A DNA stretch of 64,000 nucleotides from Cinclus cinclus. Lineage: Eukaryota; Chordata; Aves; Passeriformes; Cinclidae. Under the pieces are notes generated by a model, which was not told the DNA's origin, did not search any database, and saw only the letters and a program-made list of their open reading frames with translations. Shown here piece by piece: positions 25,801 through 39,100 of the stretch. A program made the translations under genes and the position numbers. Position 1 is the stretch's first letter. Each line of letters starts with the position of its first letter. The DNA is taken from the NCBI RefSeq assembly GCF_963662255.1, contig NC_085047.1, forward strand, positions 90,826,259-90,890,258, read 5' to 3'.

Positions 25801-28553
25801 GGACGCTATTTTGTCCCCACACAGAACAGAGGATTCATGGTCAGTTTGAAGATACACGGATTTTCTGCTGACTGAGGAAGAGGACACTCTGACAGAATAA
25901 TTGAACCCAAAGCTGTAATTCCAGTGGAAGGAAAAGATTTGTCCCACCTTTTACAGAAATTGTGTAATTTCTGGTGTGGTTGTGTTCAGAAGTCAGTAAC
26001 TTGGTCAGAAAAGCAAAGCTTTTACAGTAGGGCAGCTGTGCATTTTTGGTTTAAGGCTTTTGCTCTGATTTAAGAATCTTAGGTATGTTTTTCATGTGCT
26101 TTAAAATATTATGAAAAATCCATATGAGGTCATATTTTTTTGTTTTATGCTGAATCCCAAAGTACTTTTTAGAGCATTAAGGGAAGGGGGGGAAAATGGC
26201 TTTTTCGTTCTGCATTATCCTGAATGTCCAGGTTCAATTACTTTCATTTATTTTGCACTGTAGTTTGTTAGGGTTTTTTTCTCAGTATGGATTTTTCTGC
26301 TTGGATATGAATGACAAGTTTTAATAATTTCAAAACCAAAGTGTAAATACTTAAAAATTAAGATTTTTTTGAGTTGCTAAAAATTGTGTCTTGCCTTCAA
26401 TTTTTAAGTGTTTTTACATGTATTCAGCTTCATTCTTTGTAGACACCTGATCTACTTTCTGTGTTTTACTTTAGAGAATATATTAGTTCTTATATACAGG
26501 TTTCTGAGCATTTAAAGGTGATAATCTCTACGGAACCACCATTTTCTACCTTTCTTGGAAATGCTGGTCAGAGTATAAAATGACTTTTCAGTATGCCTGA
26601 CCTGTGCTGTCTCAGGTGTTTTCTCTGTGCCCTTACTGCCTCCTCCCCTTTCCTCTGTAATGTGTTTTCCCCTGCCTTGGTTTTTGGGCAGTAGAGACTG
26701 TGTGAGGTGGCTGACTGGTGTGTTTACACAGGCGTACAGTCGGGATCATGGCTTCTTCTGAGCTGCTAAATTGACCATCCCTCACCATACAACCAGAAAC
26801 ATTCAGAGGCTCTGGTGCCCTCTTGAGAGCTCACAGTTGGATTGTCCTTCTAAAACACCAGCCCTTGGAGCTGTAGTGTCACCTACTGCCTTCATGGTTG
26901 TATTTGTTTGTGTGCCAGGAGGTGGTGGTACCTTCAAGCCATGTGCATGTTGTCAGTGTTACCAGCATATGTTCCAGCATTGTCAAGGGATTTTACTGTC
27001 TTCTCTCCTTGGTATTTCATTTCAGTGTTTGGTGAGAACCTTTCCTTCTCTACTTGTAACGGAGTGTTAGGAATTTGAAGAGTACTTGTAAGATGGAAGG
27101 CAAAGGGTCCAGGAGAGTAATTGCTGGTAGTTAATAGAGAAAGCATTTTTTCTAGGCTGCTGTATTTTTTTTTCTCATTTATTTAACCCTGATAAGTGAT
27201 GTTTGGAGAAAAAATAAGATTTCCTAGTAGTCCTGTTCCTTTGCTGAAAGGGCAAAGTCAGTTTGGGACCTGTTTTGAGATGTCCCAACTAGCTCTCCAC
27301 CCAAACCAGGGCTCAGCAATTGCCCACCTGATATGTCTCAGTCAGCTTTTCTGCACCCCTGGAACAGCTTGCTGGCTTTTGGAACACAAACCTGACTGCC
27401 AGAGCAGGTAATTCATTGGGGTATCTGGGACAGCAGCTCTCTGGGCAGTTTCCTTCTATATCTGCTTCTGTTTTTTTAACTTGGAGATTTCTTCAGTCTT
27501 TTGTAGCATCTATTGGGAAACTTCTGACCACCCAATAAGCCAGCTGGCACCTAGGACCTTTTGCCCTTATTTCTAGAGGCAATTTATCTCATCACAAGAG
27601 AATAAAGTAAACCTTCTGGACATATCTACAGTAGAGTGCAAGTAGAAGTAAACTTTTTTAAAGATAAGACTTTTCAGCTTAGGGTCTTAGAAAATTTTCC
27701 CTCCCCTTTTTTGGTGTGCTTTTTTTTTTTCCTTTCTTTTTTTAGGTGTTACCCCATCCTATACAGGGTCCATATGAGTAATGGTACCCATATTAAAGCA
27801 TCAACTGTTTGCCAGCTTGTTTGTCACTCCTGTTTTTTAAGAGGCTTATGTGCAAACGGCAGGACAAAAGTGATTCATGCTGTGTCACGCTTTCTTCTTT
27901 GCACACCTACTCGTGCATGGATCATCTGGTGATTAACAGCATAAATTTCTGGCTATAATGCCAACCTGCATTTTCCCCCGCTGGTCTCTCATTCGTCTGT
28001 ACTCTCAGTTTGGCCCCGGTCTGTATGACTGAAGTGTGTGTGGGTTAGTTAATCCATTCCTCCCTCTGCCTGTAGGAGGAAATACTGGCACGAGAAACAA
28101 GGCAGTATTTTCCCAGTAGAGGGAGGTATTGTAAAGCTCAGCCCAAGCAGTTTTCTGCTTTCTGGAGAAAAGTGTGCTTTTTGCAAGGTTTTTTTCTCTG
28201 CTGAATTCAAGAATTAATGGAGCAGCATGTGCAGAGAGCTTGGAAAAGAAAAGCAAAATACCTTGCTCCACTTTCAGGCAGACAGAAGATTTTTCTCATG
28301 TTTGCTTTTACTGCTTTTTTATTATTATTATTTATTATTATTGGAATAGAATAATGAGAGCAGGGATCTCTGCCATGCTTGCCTGAAACCTTGTGGGCCA
28401 CCAGCCATGGAGGTGGAGATGCCTTTGGTACTGCCAGCATCAAAAAGGCCTCCTATTCTCACCAAAATAACCCTGCCTTCCCTTTGCCCCATCAAATCCC
28501 AGAGGTGTTCAATGGGTTGAGTGCATCACTGCTCTGAAGAGTGTTGGGCACAC
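22895..28553. other. Non-coding stretch, no gene recognised
   Basis: Purine-rich just after the poly-C run (about 22980-23040), then ordinary sequence. No exon or known repeat was recognised. An 11-base inverted repeat (acttaaaaatt at 26349, aatttttaagt at 26399) and an ATT trinucleotide tract (about 28317-28343) are the only local structures noted. Confidence 0.55.
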
Positions 28554-28676
28554 CACAGAATCATAGAATGATTTGGGTTGGAAGGGATCTTAAAGAGCAT
28601 CTAGTTTGAACCCACCCCCCCTCCCTTCCCCTGCAATGGGCCAGTGCATCTTGCACTAGACCAGGTTGCAACCATC
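28554..28676 (-). mobile_element. CR1 LINE 3' fragment, minus strand, short
   Basis: 'cacagaatcatagaatgatttgggttggaagggatcttaaagagcatctag' is followed by a C-rich 'aacccacccccc' block and 'ctagaccaggttgca', the reversed CR1 3' end. The copy is cut off after about 120 bases. Confidence 0.9.
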
Positions 28677-31600
28677 ATACAGGTTTTTACTTTACATTGT
28701 ATGGCAGGAACAGGCATTTGTAGATGAGGTTTAACAAAACCTAGTAAATACTGTTAAATTGCAACAATCCTGCTTGGTCAGCTGGAGCATGGACATAAAT
28801 CCAAAACTCTGCTTTGTAGTGTGACATAGATAAATCAAATGTCTCAGTACATAGCCTAATCCACAGATTAAATTTGCATGCTTCAGGATTGATTCATCAC
28901 TAAGTGGAACATGGGAGGATACATCAAAATGGATGTTGGAGTGACAGTAGACAAGGAGGGAAATGTGATTAATTATTTAACTCCTTGAATCAACAGTTTA
29001 GACTCCCATGAAGCTTTGAAATTTTAGTTTCAAGGTGTGTGTCCTTAGCATTTGTGCTTGGTATCCTGTCTGTGCATTTCATTTTATCACTGCCTGTCCC
29101 AGCAGGGACTCACAGTGTGGTGCACTATTCCTTGACACCCAAACCCATCTGTGGGGGCTCATTCTTCAGGTCCAGAGAGGTGTGAAGCTTTGTTGGTGTT
29201 AGCATATTGTCTTGGGTGCTTCAGGGATTCTTGCAGAACCCTTGCAGAAGGGTTATTGCCACCTTCCTTCATTTTCTGCAGCGAGTCCTTTGCTGATGTG
29301 TAAGCCTTTTTCTTCACTTTAAAGTACTTTCTTCCAAAGCTTGCAAGAAATACTAGAAAGTGATCACTCTTGTACATATTCCTCTGGAAACTGATTTCAG
29401 TGATAAGCTGGGTGAGCAGTGAGGGGATGGAAGAATGTGGTCCCTTTTGAATATGCAGCCACCTAGTAACTGTGAGCACACTACAGGCATTCCTGTAATG
29501 TTTTCAGAATAGTCTTCTGATTGTTGTTTTGACTGATTGTGCTGCCATGAAAACAGTTTTTTTCTATCAATTTGAAAATCTTCAACTAAATTTAATTGAA
29601 ATTTGGTAGTTTTTTCAAAGATTGAAAAAAACTGAAAAACAAGAATGTGCCACTAGAGGAAATAACAGATGACACACATTGACTTCTCTTTGTGGAATAA
29701 GAGACCTAAAACTTCATCTTTTCTGGTTTCTATAGTTAGTGTATGTTTTCTGTAAATACAAGCTCATGAAGAAATGTCCTGAATTTGAAGCACTTGACAT
29801 TTATTGTTATTCCTAAGTTCAATTACATGTTTTCTAGCATCATGAATTGCTGTTCTCATCCCTTTCAATGTAATATAAAGTAGCCAGGCATAACCTATCT
29901 GAAAAGATTTTTAAACTGTAAAATTCTGCTGAATACCTAGAGTCACCAGAATAGCAGTACTTTCACAGAAATGTAAGGGAGAGCACTGGAGGCCTGGAAT
30001 ATCTAGATAAATGCTGTGTAGGACTGCGTGAAAACTCGACCGTGAGCCTTGTCTCACATAATAAAAAGTTACTTACTGCTTGTGACGAATGAAGGACTGA
30101 GTACTTTCTGTCTCAGTTCCACCTTGTGCTGGTTGCACATGCGGGAATATTTTCCTCTGGTTGAAAGCTAGGTACCACCATGGTTATCCATCACATCACA
30201 GTAGCAATGTTGGCTTTCTCTGGGGGCAGGAGGATGGTCAGTTGCATGAGGGAAGAGTCACACACTGGAAAATGAAGAATAAACTTTAAAAGTACTGGAT
30301 ATACCAGAAGTGCATTAGTGGTAATGAGAAAAGCTGTGGTAATTTGGCTGGTCCTCAAAAATTCTGATGGAATGTGAAAGGTCCAAGTGGCCCCATCCCA
30401 CATGAGAAGAATGTAATCTCTCAAAAAAAGAATTATAAACAGCAGATAGGGGCTAGAAGGTAAAAAGGGGTGTGGGGAGCGGGAGGCACTCGCTGGGGAA
30501 GCTCTTCTTGGAGAGCCAGGTCTATCTGAGTTGCTTTGTGGAAGCATTTAAGGAGGTAGTTGAGAAATAACATTTGTGTTCTGCAACATGTCTGCAAAAA
30601 ACACCCTTATAACTTGTATTTGATACTCAGAACTTAAAGTTTGACTGGGTAAATTCAGATTTGAAACCTCATCTCTTGTGAGGATTCATGGGCAATCCCA
30701 CAGGGCAAAAAACCAGTCCAGTTTGCATTTCTTCTTGTAGAAAGCTTTCAGCTTGTTCTGAAGCTCTCCAAGAAAGTGTTTTCTATATCAGCATAGATCC
30801 CTGTTGGAGTTTGCTGAAAAGGCCTGTGAAATGGAGCTGAGTCTCTGGTCTTACTTTAGAAACCTAACCATCTTGCCCTCCTTTCTATTTGATCTGTATA
30901 ACAACTCATTTTTGTGTCTGGACTTGCTGTATTCCTTTAATTTGCATGCTCTGTCTTGGTGCAGCTCTGGTACTGAGGACATTTGAGTAAAAGTTGTTGC
31001 CCAAGCACAGCAGCTGCTCATGCTTGAATAAATAAATGAATGTTTAAATGAATGAATAAAATAATGAAGTGATTGATGTTTCAGGCTAATGCAACGTGCA
31101 TGAGCAAAGTGGGTGAAGAATTGTCCTTTTTATTTTTTATTGTCTTGTGTCATGTTTAATGCAAAAGTATTCAGTATATGCTCAATGGCACTACAGACAG
31201 CTACTGTAGTGAATAAGAATCTGTGAACAAATGTGTAGGTAATAGTTCAATTTGCATAATTTACAAAGCTTTTTCACAGAAAAAAATGGACTCGTCGCTT
31301 TTTAGATTATTATTTAAAATTGATCACTTGGACAGAAGTAAGTCATTTGTACACAGATGTTTAAAGCAGAGTATAGACTGTTGGTAACGTATAAAAGCTG
31401 CTGTGCCATGAATATCTGTCATCTGCCATCCTGAAGCTCCACTCATAACAGCATTAACTTTTCATTGGATTACTTATTTCATTGGGAATTGGCATTTAAT
31501 TATGCTTAAGCTTATTCTACTGTGTACTGAGAAGCAACTTTAAATGCTTCATTTGAAACCGGAATGCAGCATGTTTAGGCAAATATTGTGATTGTTCTTG

Positions 31601-32679
31601 CTTTAATTTTCTGAGGACAGGAGCTCAGATGTGTATAGCTCGTTGACAGTTCAGTATGTGCAACCCTCTAACATCATAAAAATCACTTTGAATTTTTGCA
31701 GCCATTATCTATTTGGCATGTTACATGATTCCTTTTCCAAAGCAATTTTGTTACTTTTCCATTGTGTGATGTTTAATATTATGTGCTGATGACATTCCAG
31801 ACCAAAGCATATTGAAAGTATTATATAAAATTACCAAGTTTGTGTTCAGTCTCAACAAAATTGGTGTCATATGATATACCCAGTATTACCTATGTTATAG
31901 TTTTTCCTTTGGAGAAATTCAAAAATACTCTTACATATATTCAGCTACAAAATAAACACTTTAATAATGAACTCTATAATTCATACCACATAGAACTTGT
32001 TTCCTATTATAGTCAAAACAGTCCTTGCAAATTTTTAGGTTTCTTGGCCTTTATTAAATGCAAATTAATTTTAAAAATACACCTTCCCCACTCACCACGT
32101 AGAAGTAAAATCTCTGAATTAAGTTTTTGTTTTTATGCGTCAAGAACAACGTCAAAGAAATAGTAAACATTTATCAAGAAGCGGTAAGCTTTTTTGAAGC
32201 CTCCTGAAATGAAGTTTTTTATTTACTGCTAAAAATTTACTTAGTAAAATGAGACACAGAGCTTGCAAAATTCCCTGCTAACCGCCTTCCTGCCTTGCAG
32301 GAAACTTCAAGCACTTCCATTCCTGTTTTACAATTACACAGGACATTCCATCACTACAAAATGTGACAAACTGGTATAGTAGTTGTGTTTTGATAGCTGA
32401 GAGTAGGAAGAAAATTACATTGTGGTTTTCTTCTGGTTTTCAAGGTAGAAAAAGAAAAATGCACAGTGCTGTTGCATTTCCAAAGGAGCATTAAAATGCT
32501 AGTTACTCAAGTTACTTTGAGGCACACTTTGCTGCATCAACCTCCCCGTCAGAGCTTGCCAAAGTGCTTGAGTAACTCTGAATTTTCATTGCTCTAATGA
32601 CTTTCCTTTTGTCATAAATTAGAACAGGAAAGAGTAAACAGAGATGCGTAGCTTTTTGCGGAGGCTCTGGGACAGCCGC
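28677..32679. other. Non-coding stretch, AT-rich, no gene recognised
   Basis: No coding exon was recognised. An AATG/AAAT tetranucleotide tract lies at about 31026-31068. The part from about 31080 to 32350 is strongly AT-rich and looks free of repeats, which in birds can mark conserved non-coding sequence, but that cannot be shown from one genome. Confidence 0.5.
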
Positions 32680-33010
32680 CTGCTTTGCCCAGCACGGGGC
32701 AGGGTCGCGCCTGTCGGGGCGGTGAGAGTTTGAGGGAAGTTGCAGGGAAGGGGGTGAGCTTGTCCCACACATCCCTCAGGTGCGATCAAGTGATAAAGGA
32801 AATGTGCTGCTCTTTGGGAGGGTGTGTACCTAGAAGAAGCAGGAAGCAGCTCGGCGGGTGCCTGCCCTGCCCTGCCCTGCCCGGCCCTGCCTGCAGAGGT
32901 CGGTGGCTCGGCGGGCGCAGGTGTGCCGACACACCGCCCCGCCGCTGCTCTCCGGGCATCTTGGCAGGCATCTCCTCGGCACCCACAGCTGCGAGAGGCG
33001 GGGGAAAGAA
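32680..33010 (+). promoter_or_regulatory. LIMS1: CpG-rich promoter region of the MTALQ form of LIMS1
   Basis: GC-rich block with many CpGs (cagccgcctg, gggtcgcgcctgtcggggcgg, ctcggcgggcgcag, caccgccccgccgc). GC-box cores are GGGGCGG at 32716-32722 and CCCCGCC at 32937-32943; a short CCTGC pentamer run lies near 32862-32885. No TATA box is apparent. It ends about 85 bases before the ATG at 33095, as expected for a CpG-type promoter with a short 5' leader. Assigning it to LIMS1 is an inference from position. Confidence 0.7.
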
Positions 33011-33094
33011 ACCCAACCCAAAGCCAGAACACCCCCCCTCACCTTAAAAAAAACCAAAAGAACAACAAACCAACCCTCCTCCAGGTAGGGGAAT

Positions 33095-33198
33095 ATGACG
33101 GCCTTGCAGCTGAAAGAGTTGTCACATTCAGGTCTGTACAGGAGGAGACGGGATCGTCCTGACAGTGTCCTGCCCGGGTCACAGGAAGAGAAGCTGAG
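33095..33198 (+). CDS. LIMS1: LIMS1 alternative first coding exon (MTALQ form)
   Basis: Starts ATG ACG GCC and encodes 34 full codons beginning [19 protein letters not shown], then [15 protein letters not shown], and ends with AG before a consensus donor GTGAGT at 33199. The two leftover bases join the common exon's first C to give AGC (Ser), then AAC (Asn) and ATG, so the protein continues in frame as ...KLSNMANAL, 372 residues in total. An in-frame TAG at 33086-33088 sets the upstream limit, so 33095 is the first possible ATG; position -3 is A. I remember a human LIMS1 isoform opening with nearly the same [13 protein letters not shown] sequence, which supports this being real. The exon is basic (four Arg in a row) and is too short to be noticed as a long open frame. 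An acceptor-like pyrimidine tract (ccctcctccag) just before it, at 33084, leaves open an upstream non-coding exon. Confidence 0.85.
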
Positions 33199-36100
33199 GT
33201 GAGTGCAAATGGATGGTGCTGCCAGGGCACCGAGCCCTTCTCTGCTGCCCGCTTGCTTCGGTGGTTTTAACAACCAAAAGGCAGCCACAGCTCTGGAAAG
33301 TCACTGCAAAACACATGCATCGAGAAGCAGCCCCGAGGCACGACAGAAAAATGCCTGAAGGAGAGATAACAGGAGCCATAAGGTGACCTTGTGGTTCTGG
33401 TGATGGTGTGAAGCCTTCCCTGACTCTGGAAAGGGCAAATGTTAGCCGTGTTTGCTTCGGGATCCCTTCTGACAGCCAGCATTCATGAGTAAATAAACGT
33501 TTTGGAGCCTGACAACTTTGTCTGCTTTGAAGCTAGTTCTGGGTCACCCAGGTTCTGTGGGTTGTGTTGCCTCTTGGGTCTTGGCACAGTCCCTGGTGTT
33601 GTGGAGCTGGGGTGGCTGCTGGGCTCTGGTTTTCTTCATGGGGTTCTTTGTTGCAGAAAGGGCTTTAGACGAAAGAATGCGGCAGGGCCGCTTAGCTTGA
33701 CCTTACTCAGCAAGGGTGACCAAAAATCAGAAAGCCATTTAATGTCTGGGGTTATCTTCCTGATGCTGTGAACCTTTTGAAAAAAATTAACAATGAATTT
33801 GCAAAAAGCCTCTGTTTGGAGCAGAAAGATTCAAGATATGTTTGTAAGCTGAGTAAGTCAGACACCCCCCCCCCCCCACCCCCCCCCAAATAAAAGAAGT
33901 AAAAATGCTGTTTTTCTAAGTGTGCTCAGCATGAAAGCGATCCATTCCCACTTCAAGCTCCTTTGCAAAGGAACCTTGTGTATCTGCTAACAAAAGCCTC
34001 CATGGAGAGGAAGTGCTTCCTATCTCCTAATGCCTGTCTCATTGTTTTTTTTAGATTATTTTTACTTGTTAACGGATATTCATCAGGTTGGTTGGAGTGC
34101 TGTGTAATTTGAAAGGTTGCTACTGTGTTTTTGTCAACTGCATTAGCAATTTCAGAAGAATGGTTATTCAGATCTGGGGGATTTACTCTTTTGATACATC
34201 CAAGGACCTTAATTGTGGCAAAATATATGACTGTAATTTACAAAGATTATTTGCCATGGGATGTCACAAATATATCACTTCTAGGAATGTGTTACTTGCA
34301 GGTCTGGTATGCATGTTTGGTATCTCGTTGTAGTATTAATTCAAAATTGATTTCTGAGATGGATTTTTAATAGAATTAGCAGTATATATGTTGTAGTCAT
34401 ATGACTACAGTTGGAAGACTAACCAGACTTAAAAAAGAGTAAGAGATGTGCAGAGATTCTTGACATTTTTGCATTTGGTTTCTTTTGTAAAAACAAAACA
34501 AAAAAACCCCACAAAAAACAACAACAAAACAAAATAACACACACACAAAAAAAGACACAAAGCAAAAAACCCCCAAAAAACTACCAGTGAGGAAAAATAG
34601 ATCTATTTGGGGAAGATAAAGCCTCTTTTTAAGCATATATGTAAAAATGAGTACTAGCTCTGTATGGTTGTATTGTTCTTTTTGCTGTGTACATCCAAGA
34701 TGGGAATGAGACCATTCTGGGACTTGATAGGGGGAAGGGAGTGTGTTTACTGCAACAGTGGAAGTGTTTTAATCTCCTGAGCCTCTTCTGGTTAGAGATG
34801 AGAAATGCATGAAACGAGGGTTGGTCTTGAGAAATAAAATCCAAATTGGAGGAAATAGTGAATCGGGGGCTTGTGAATCAGTGGAGGGCAGAGTGTTGGA
34901 GGTACAGTAAGGTGAATAGAACATGGTCAGATGATGCTTTTAGAGCAGGGAGACAACCATAGCTGCAACCAGCGCTTATCTTATGTTTGCTAATAACTTA
35001 AGCTGGTTCTTATTCAAACTAAACCTTGCTCCCTCCTACCCGTTATTGTGATATTTAAGTGTTTTGCAAGGCAGGCTTATTTGTCATTTTTACTGCATTC
35101 TCCATGACAAAAGGCTGTGGCATTATAACTGCAGAATTATGACATATCAACAGGGCAAAGAGTAATTGGGAACAAAGAGGAAAAGCTCATTAGTTTTCTA
35201 AAAGTGGAAAGCTCTATTTTTTCCCATGTATTCTCCCAGTGCCACTTAGATGCCTGTCCTTAGCAAATACTTTCAGAGTATCTAAAGTCCACAAGAAAGA
35301 CAAGAGGTTTCTTTTATGTCTGCTAAATATATCTTGCCATCCTTGGCTTTTCAGTGCCCTCCCATAGTATCTCTCTCCAGTTCTTTGTTCTAGTGCCTTT
35401 GTATTTTGTTTTACATACATATTAATCCAGATGTGTTAAATAATATCAGCCCTCAAGCAACAGTTCACTGAAACCTGCTTTCTCAGTTCAAGTAGTGCTC
35501 TTCTAATCCTGGGCCAAAGTGTACTCAAGATGCCAGTGTCCCCAGGTCACCTTTTGAGAAATTAAAAAAAATTAAAACCTTTAATTTCATCTACTGGGAC
35601 CAGCCATCACAGCAGGAGCCAGATGTGCTTGGTAGGACAGGGAACTGTGTACCTGCAAACTGCAGCTGAGACATAGCCAAGTGTTGGCATTACAAAGCAG
35701 CTCAGTAGGGCTTGGTGCCAAAATTCTGCCTTGTTTTCCTTTCCTGGGAATATCAGTGTCATTTAAATTCTGCCTTTTTTCTTTCCGGGGAATATCAGTG
35801 TCATTTGTACTTAAAATGGGTGAGATTACTAATAAATAGGGCACTGGGAAACAATGTACTGAAACTCCAAAATGTGTACCAGAACATATGTTTGTCATAT
35901 AATGCATCATGTTTAATTTGTCCTGACAGCACAGCACAGCACATTGGTGGGGATGGGAAATTTGGCTTCTCTTTCTGTCTCACTCCATGCATCACTTAGC
36001 AAACCCCATAACCTCTCTGGCAGCCTTTTAATCTGCTGCTAGAGATGCAACTGGTGCTTTACTTTTTAGGGAGCTGCAGACTGTCTGTGCCATGTAAAAG

Positions 36101-39100
36101 GTGGTCTGGATAGCTCATCCTTTTCTTGAACTTGCACAGTACAAAAATGTGCTTGGTTTAGAGCTCCAGTGAGGTCAGGGTGCTGAATGCAGACCTCGCC
36201 TGTTTGAGTAGACTCACCAGCTCATAAACTTAAATTATACAGGATGTTCCCTGTGTGCAGAGTTCAAAATGCAGGAGGATGCCAAGCACCTTCACCTCTC
36301 TCCTATTTGCAACAGATGCAGCCATCCTTGAACTAAATACAACCTGAAAAATCTGTTTTTCAGAAGAGACTGTTCTGAAGACTGTTCTTTTTCAGCTGTA
36401 TTGATTTAGTGGGGAAAAAATTACATCTCCTGTAGGTCTTGTCTTGCTTTGTCTTTAGAAACAGCATGTAAGAAAATCTGACTGTATGCTGATCTAGTCT
36501 TTCTTGCTTTTTGCAGCGAACAGGATGCAAAGTAAATTGTACGCATATATTTATGATTAATCATTAGAAGTCACTTAGCAATAACAGTATGCTTGCTATT
36601 TTTGCTCTTTCCCCTTCTGATCCCATGGGTTTTTGTAAAAACAGAATGATTCTGCTGAAAGAATTGATCATATTAATTCTCAAGGCAGAGTACAAGGTAC
36701 TGGCAAAAGCAGAGGCAATTTTCTGTGGGTTTTTTTTTTGACGCTTGCACTCAATAATTAATTTGATCACTTTTAGCTTCTATCTGTAGCTCTCTTTTCT
36801 AAGTCCATCGGCATTCAAATGCCATTAAAAATGTAAACAACTTTTAAAGAGGTTAGTCTCAAGTTTTTACCAAACAGTAAATTTCAGCATTTACAATAAA
36901 TAATCATTGATGAGCTTCCATCAGTGGCTGTCAGTCACTCGTAGCCCACTGCTCTGTTCTTTGCAGAAAGCACTGTAGATGTTTTCCATATTAATAGTTT
37001 TAAAGTATCTGCATTCCCTTTGCTCTGTGCTGCTGAAGCTGATGGGTACATGTGTGTGAGTAGGTGCAGGCAATCTTTGCTAGATCTGTTCAGGCTCCTG
37101 CCTGCCACTGCACATTGACTTCTGGCTGGAAGGCATGCGGATGTGCCCCAAAATTTCAAGCCGAAAGACTTCCTTACAGATGAAACAGGAGGTATAAGCA
37201 CATTGTTACATCCCGCTGAGCTTTGAGGATAGGTTATGCACAGCAAGGTTTGTAGGTGAGTGTAAAAAGAAACAAATCAATAAAATTCCACGCATTGGCA
37301 ACACAGTAGGGCTGTCTCCCTTTCTTTATGAGATACAGCATTTGGGAGTTGTGCAAGATCACAAATCCCCTCAACCCGCCATCAAAAGCACACGTTTAGC
37401 AGCCAGACAAGGTGTACAGCTGTTTTCAACCATACATCAGCTCTGAAAACCTGCTCTTCCTAGGAAGAAGGAATCAAAATGATGGTCAGGGACTGTCTGG
37501 GAAACCAGGGACCTGTTGAGCCTTCAGATGCTTTTTAGGGTGCTGAGAACAGGTTAAGGTGAAAATAAAAGATCTGTCTGCACCTGGAAGCTTACTTAAA
37601 TTTGATTTCTCCTGGTAATGTTTCTTTATAGCATCACCAATGTTAACATTTATATGGCTGCTTTCTGTGAGAGTTAACTTCCTCACCCTGCCAGTGTCAG
37701 CAGGTGAAGCAGTAATTATTCCATACATCGATTAAAAAAATAAAAGGATTAACTTATCAAAGCAGGAAAAACTTTAAAAGAAATGCTAAGACCAAAAAAT
37801 GTGCTTCTCCCTAGTAACTCTGCTAGAACAGTGGAGAGCTGGGTGCTACAAATACTCATTTGAATCAGGTGTTTGGGAGCTCTGAACTAAGAAACATGTC
37901 CGCTTGCCTGCTCTAACTGAAGAAGGGATTTGTCCATGTAAATGTAACACTGAATTGGTACCATTAATTAGAGTAATTTACAGCAAGCAAATATGTGCTT
38001 TATGGTTAGATTTAAATATTGGGATACCTAGAATTTGCATTGCGCTGTAGTTTGAGGTATCCACATGACTAGAGGCTTTACTATTCATTTGCACTGTACT
38101 TTTCATTGCTCTAGGGGTTAAAATAACTCCCGAGGAACACACCCTTTTTTGCTTGCCTTCTCTCTCACTCCTTGTCTCCTAGATTGCATAGCAACTAAGC
38201 AATTTTGCTTGACTTTTTCACCCAGACTATCACCTCTCATGACTCCAAATGACTGGAGATAGCTGCTTGTGTAACATCAACCAAATGCTTTTCCTCCTAA
38301 ATCTATGATTTGGGTAAACACCTAAGCTTCAATTAGTATGTTAATTATAGCAATTATGATTTTCACTGCTCTTATTTACTTATTGCTCTTACTTACTTAT
38401 TTCCCTTTATCTGACTAAAGGGAAAATTGTACATTTCTTTTCTTTTATTATTGTTTTTGTGTTTCCTGATAATACCTTATCAGAGGTGTTCTCTAAAGAA
38501 AATGTACCATGATGGCTTATTATTCTTCATTATAATTAAGCTGTTCTTTGAATGCAGTCTGTCACACTGAAGTGAATTTACATACAGAAGAGAAAAGCTA
38601 AATTATGCCAATGTTGCCACTTAATAAAAGTTACTGACTTGCAGATATCTGGGAGAAAAAATTAAAGGTTGTAAGTTTGGATTCCCTTTCTTTATATTTT
38701 TTGTTTTCCTGAGGTCTCTGAGCTGTTCTAGGAAACCTGAAGCTAGCTGACACAGTGTTCTCGAGAGGACCATGAGCTTTTTACATGATGCTCTGTAGGC
38801 ATGGGAACATCTTGCCAAATATGCTGCTTCTGAAGATGGCCAAAGGCCGATGCCCGTGGAGTGAGGTAGAAGGAAAGAATGAGCCTTTTATGGAATTGCC
38901 CTTGGTAGTAACCCTAGCTTGCCACCAGCTCAGGGACTTCATACAGAGCTTGTGGCATTCAGGTTTTTTCCCTTCAATTAACTCCTATTGTCTTGCCTTG
39001 CACCCAGCAATCTCAGGGGATTTATTAAGTCACTCTGAGTTTCATGTGTATTATCTGATTATGTAGTGCACATAGTTATGTGTTTTTTTCCCTTGCTTGA

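Noticed and set aside
32619..33288. Minus-strand open frames of 137 and 152 residues over the 33-kb CpG block
   Set aside because: GC-rich shadows antisense to the real MTALQ exon; no domain features.
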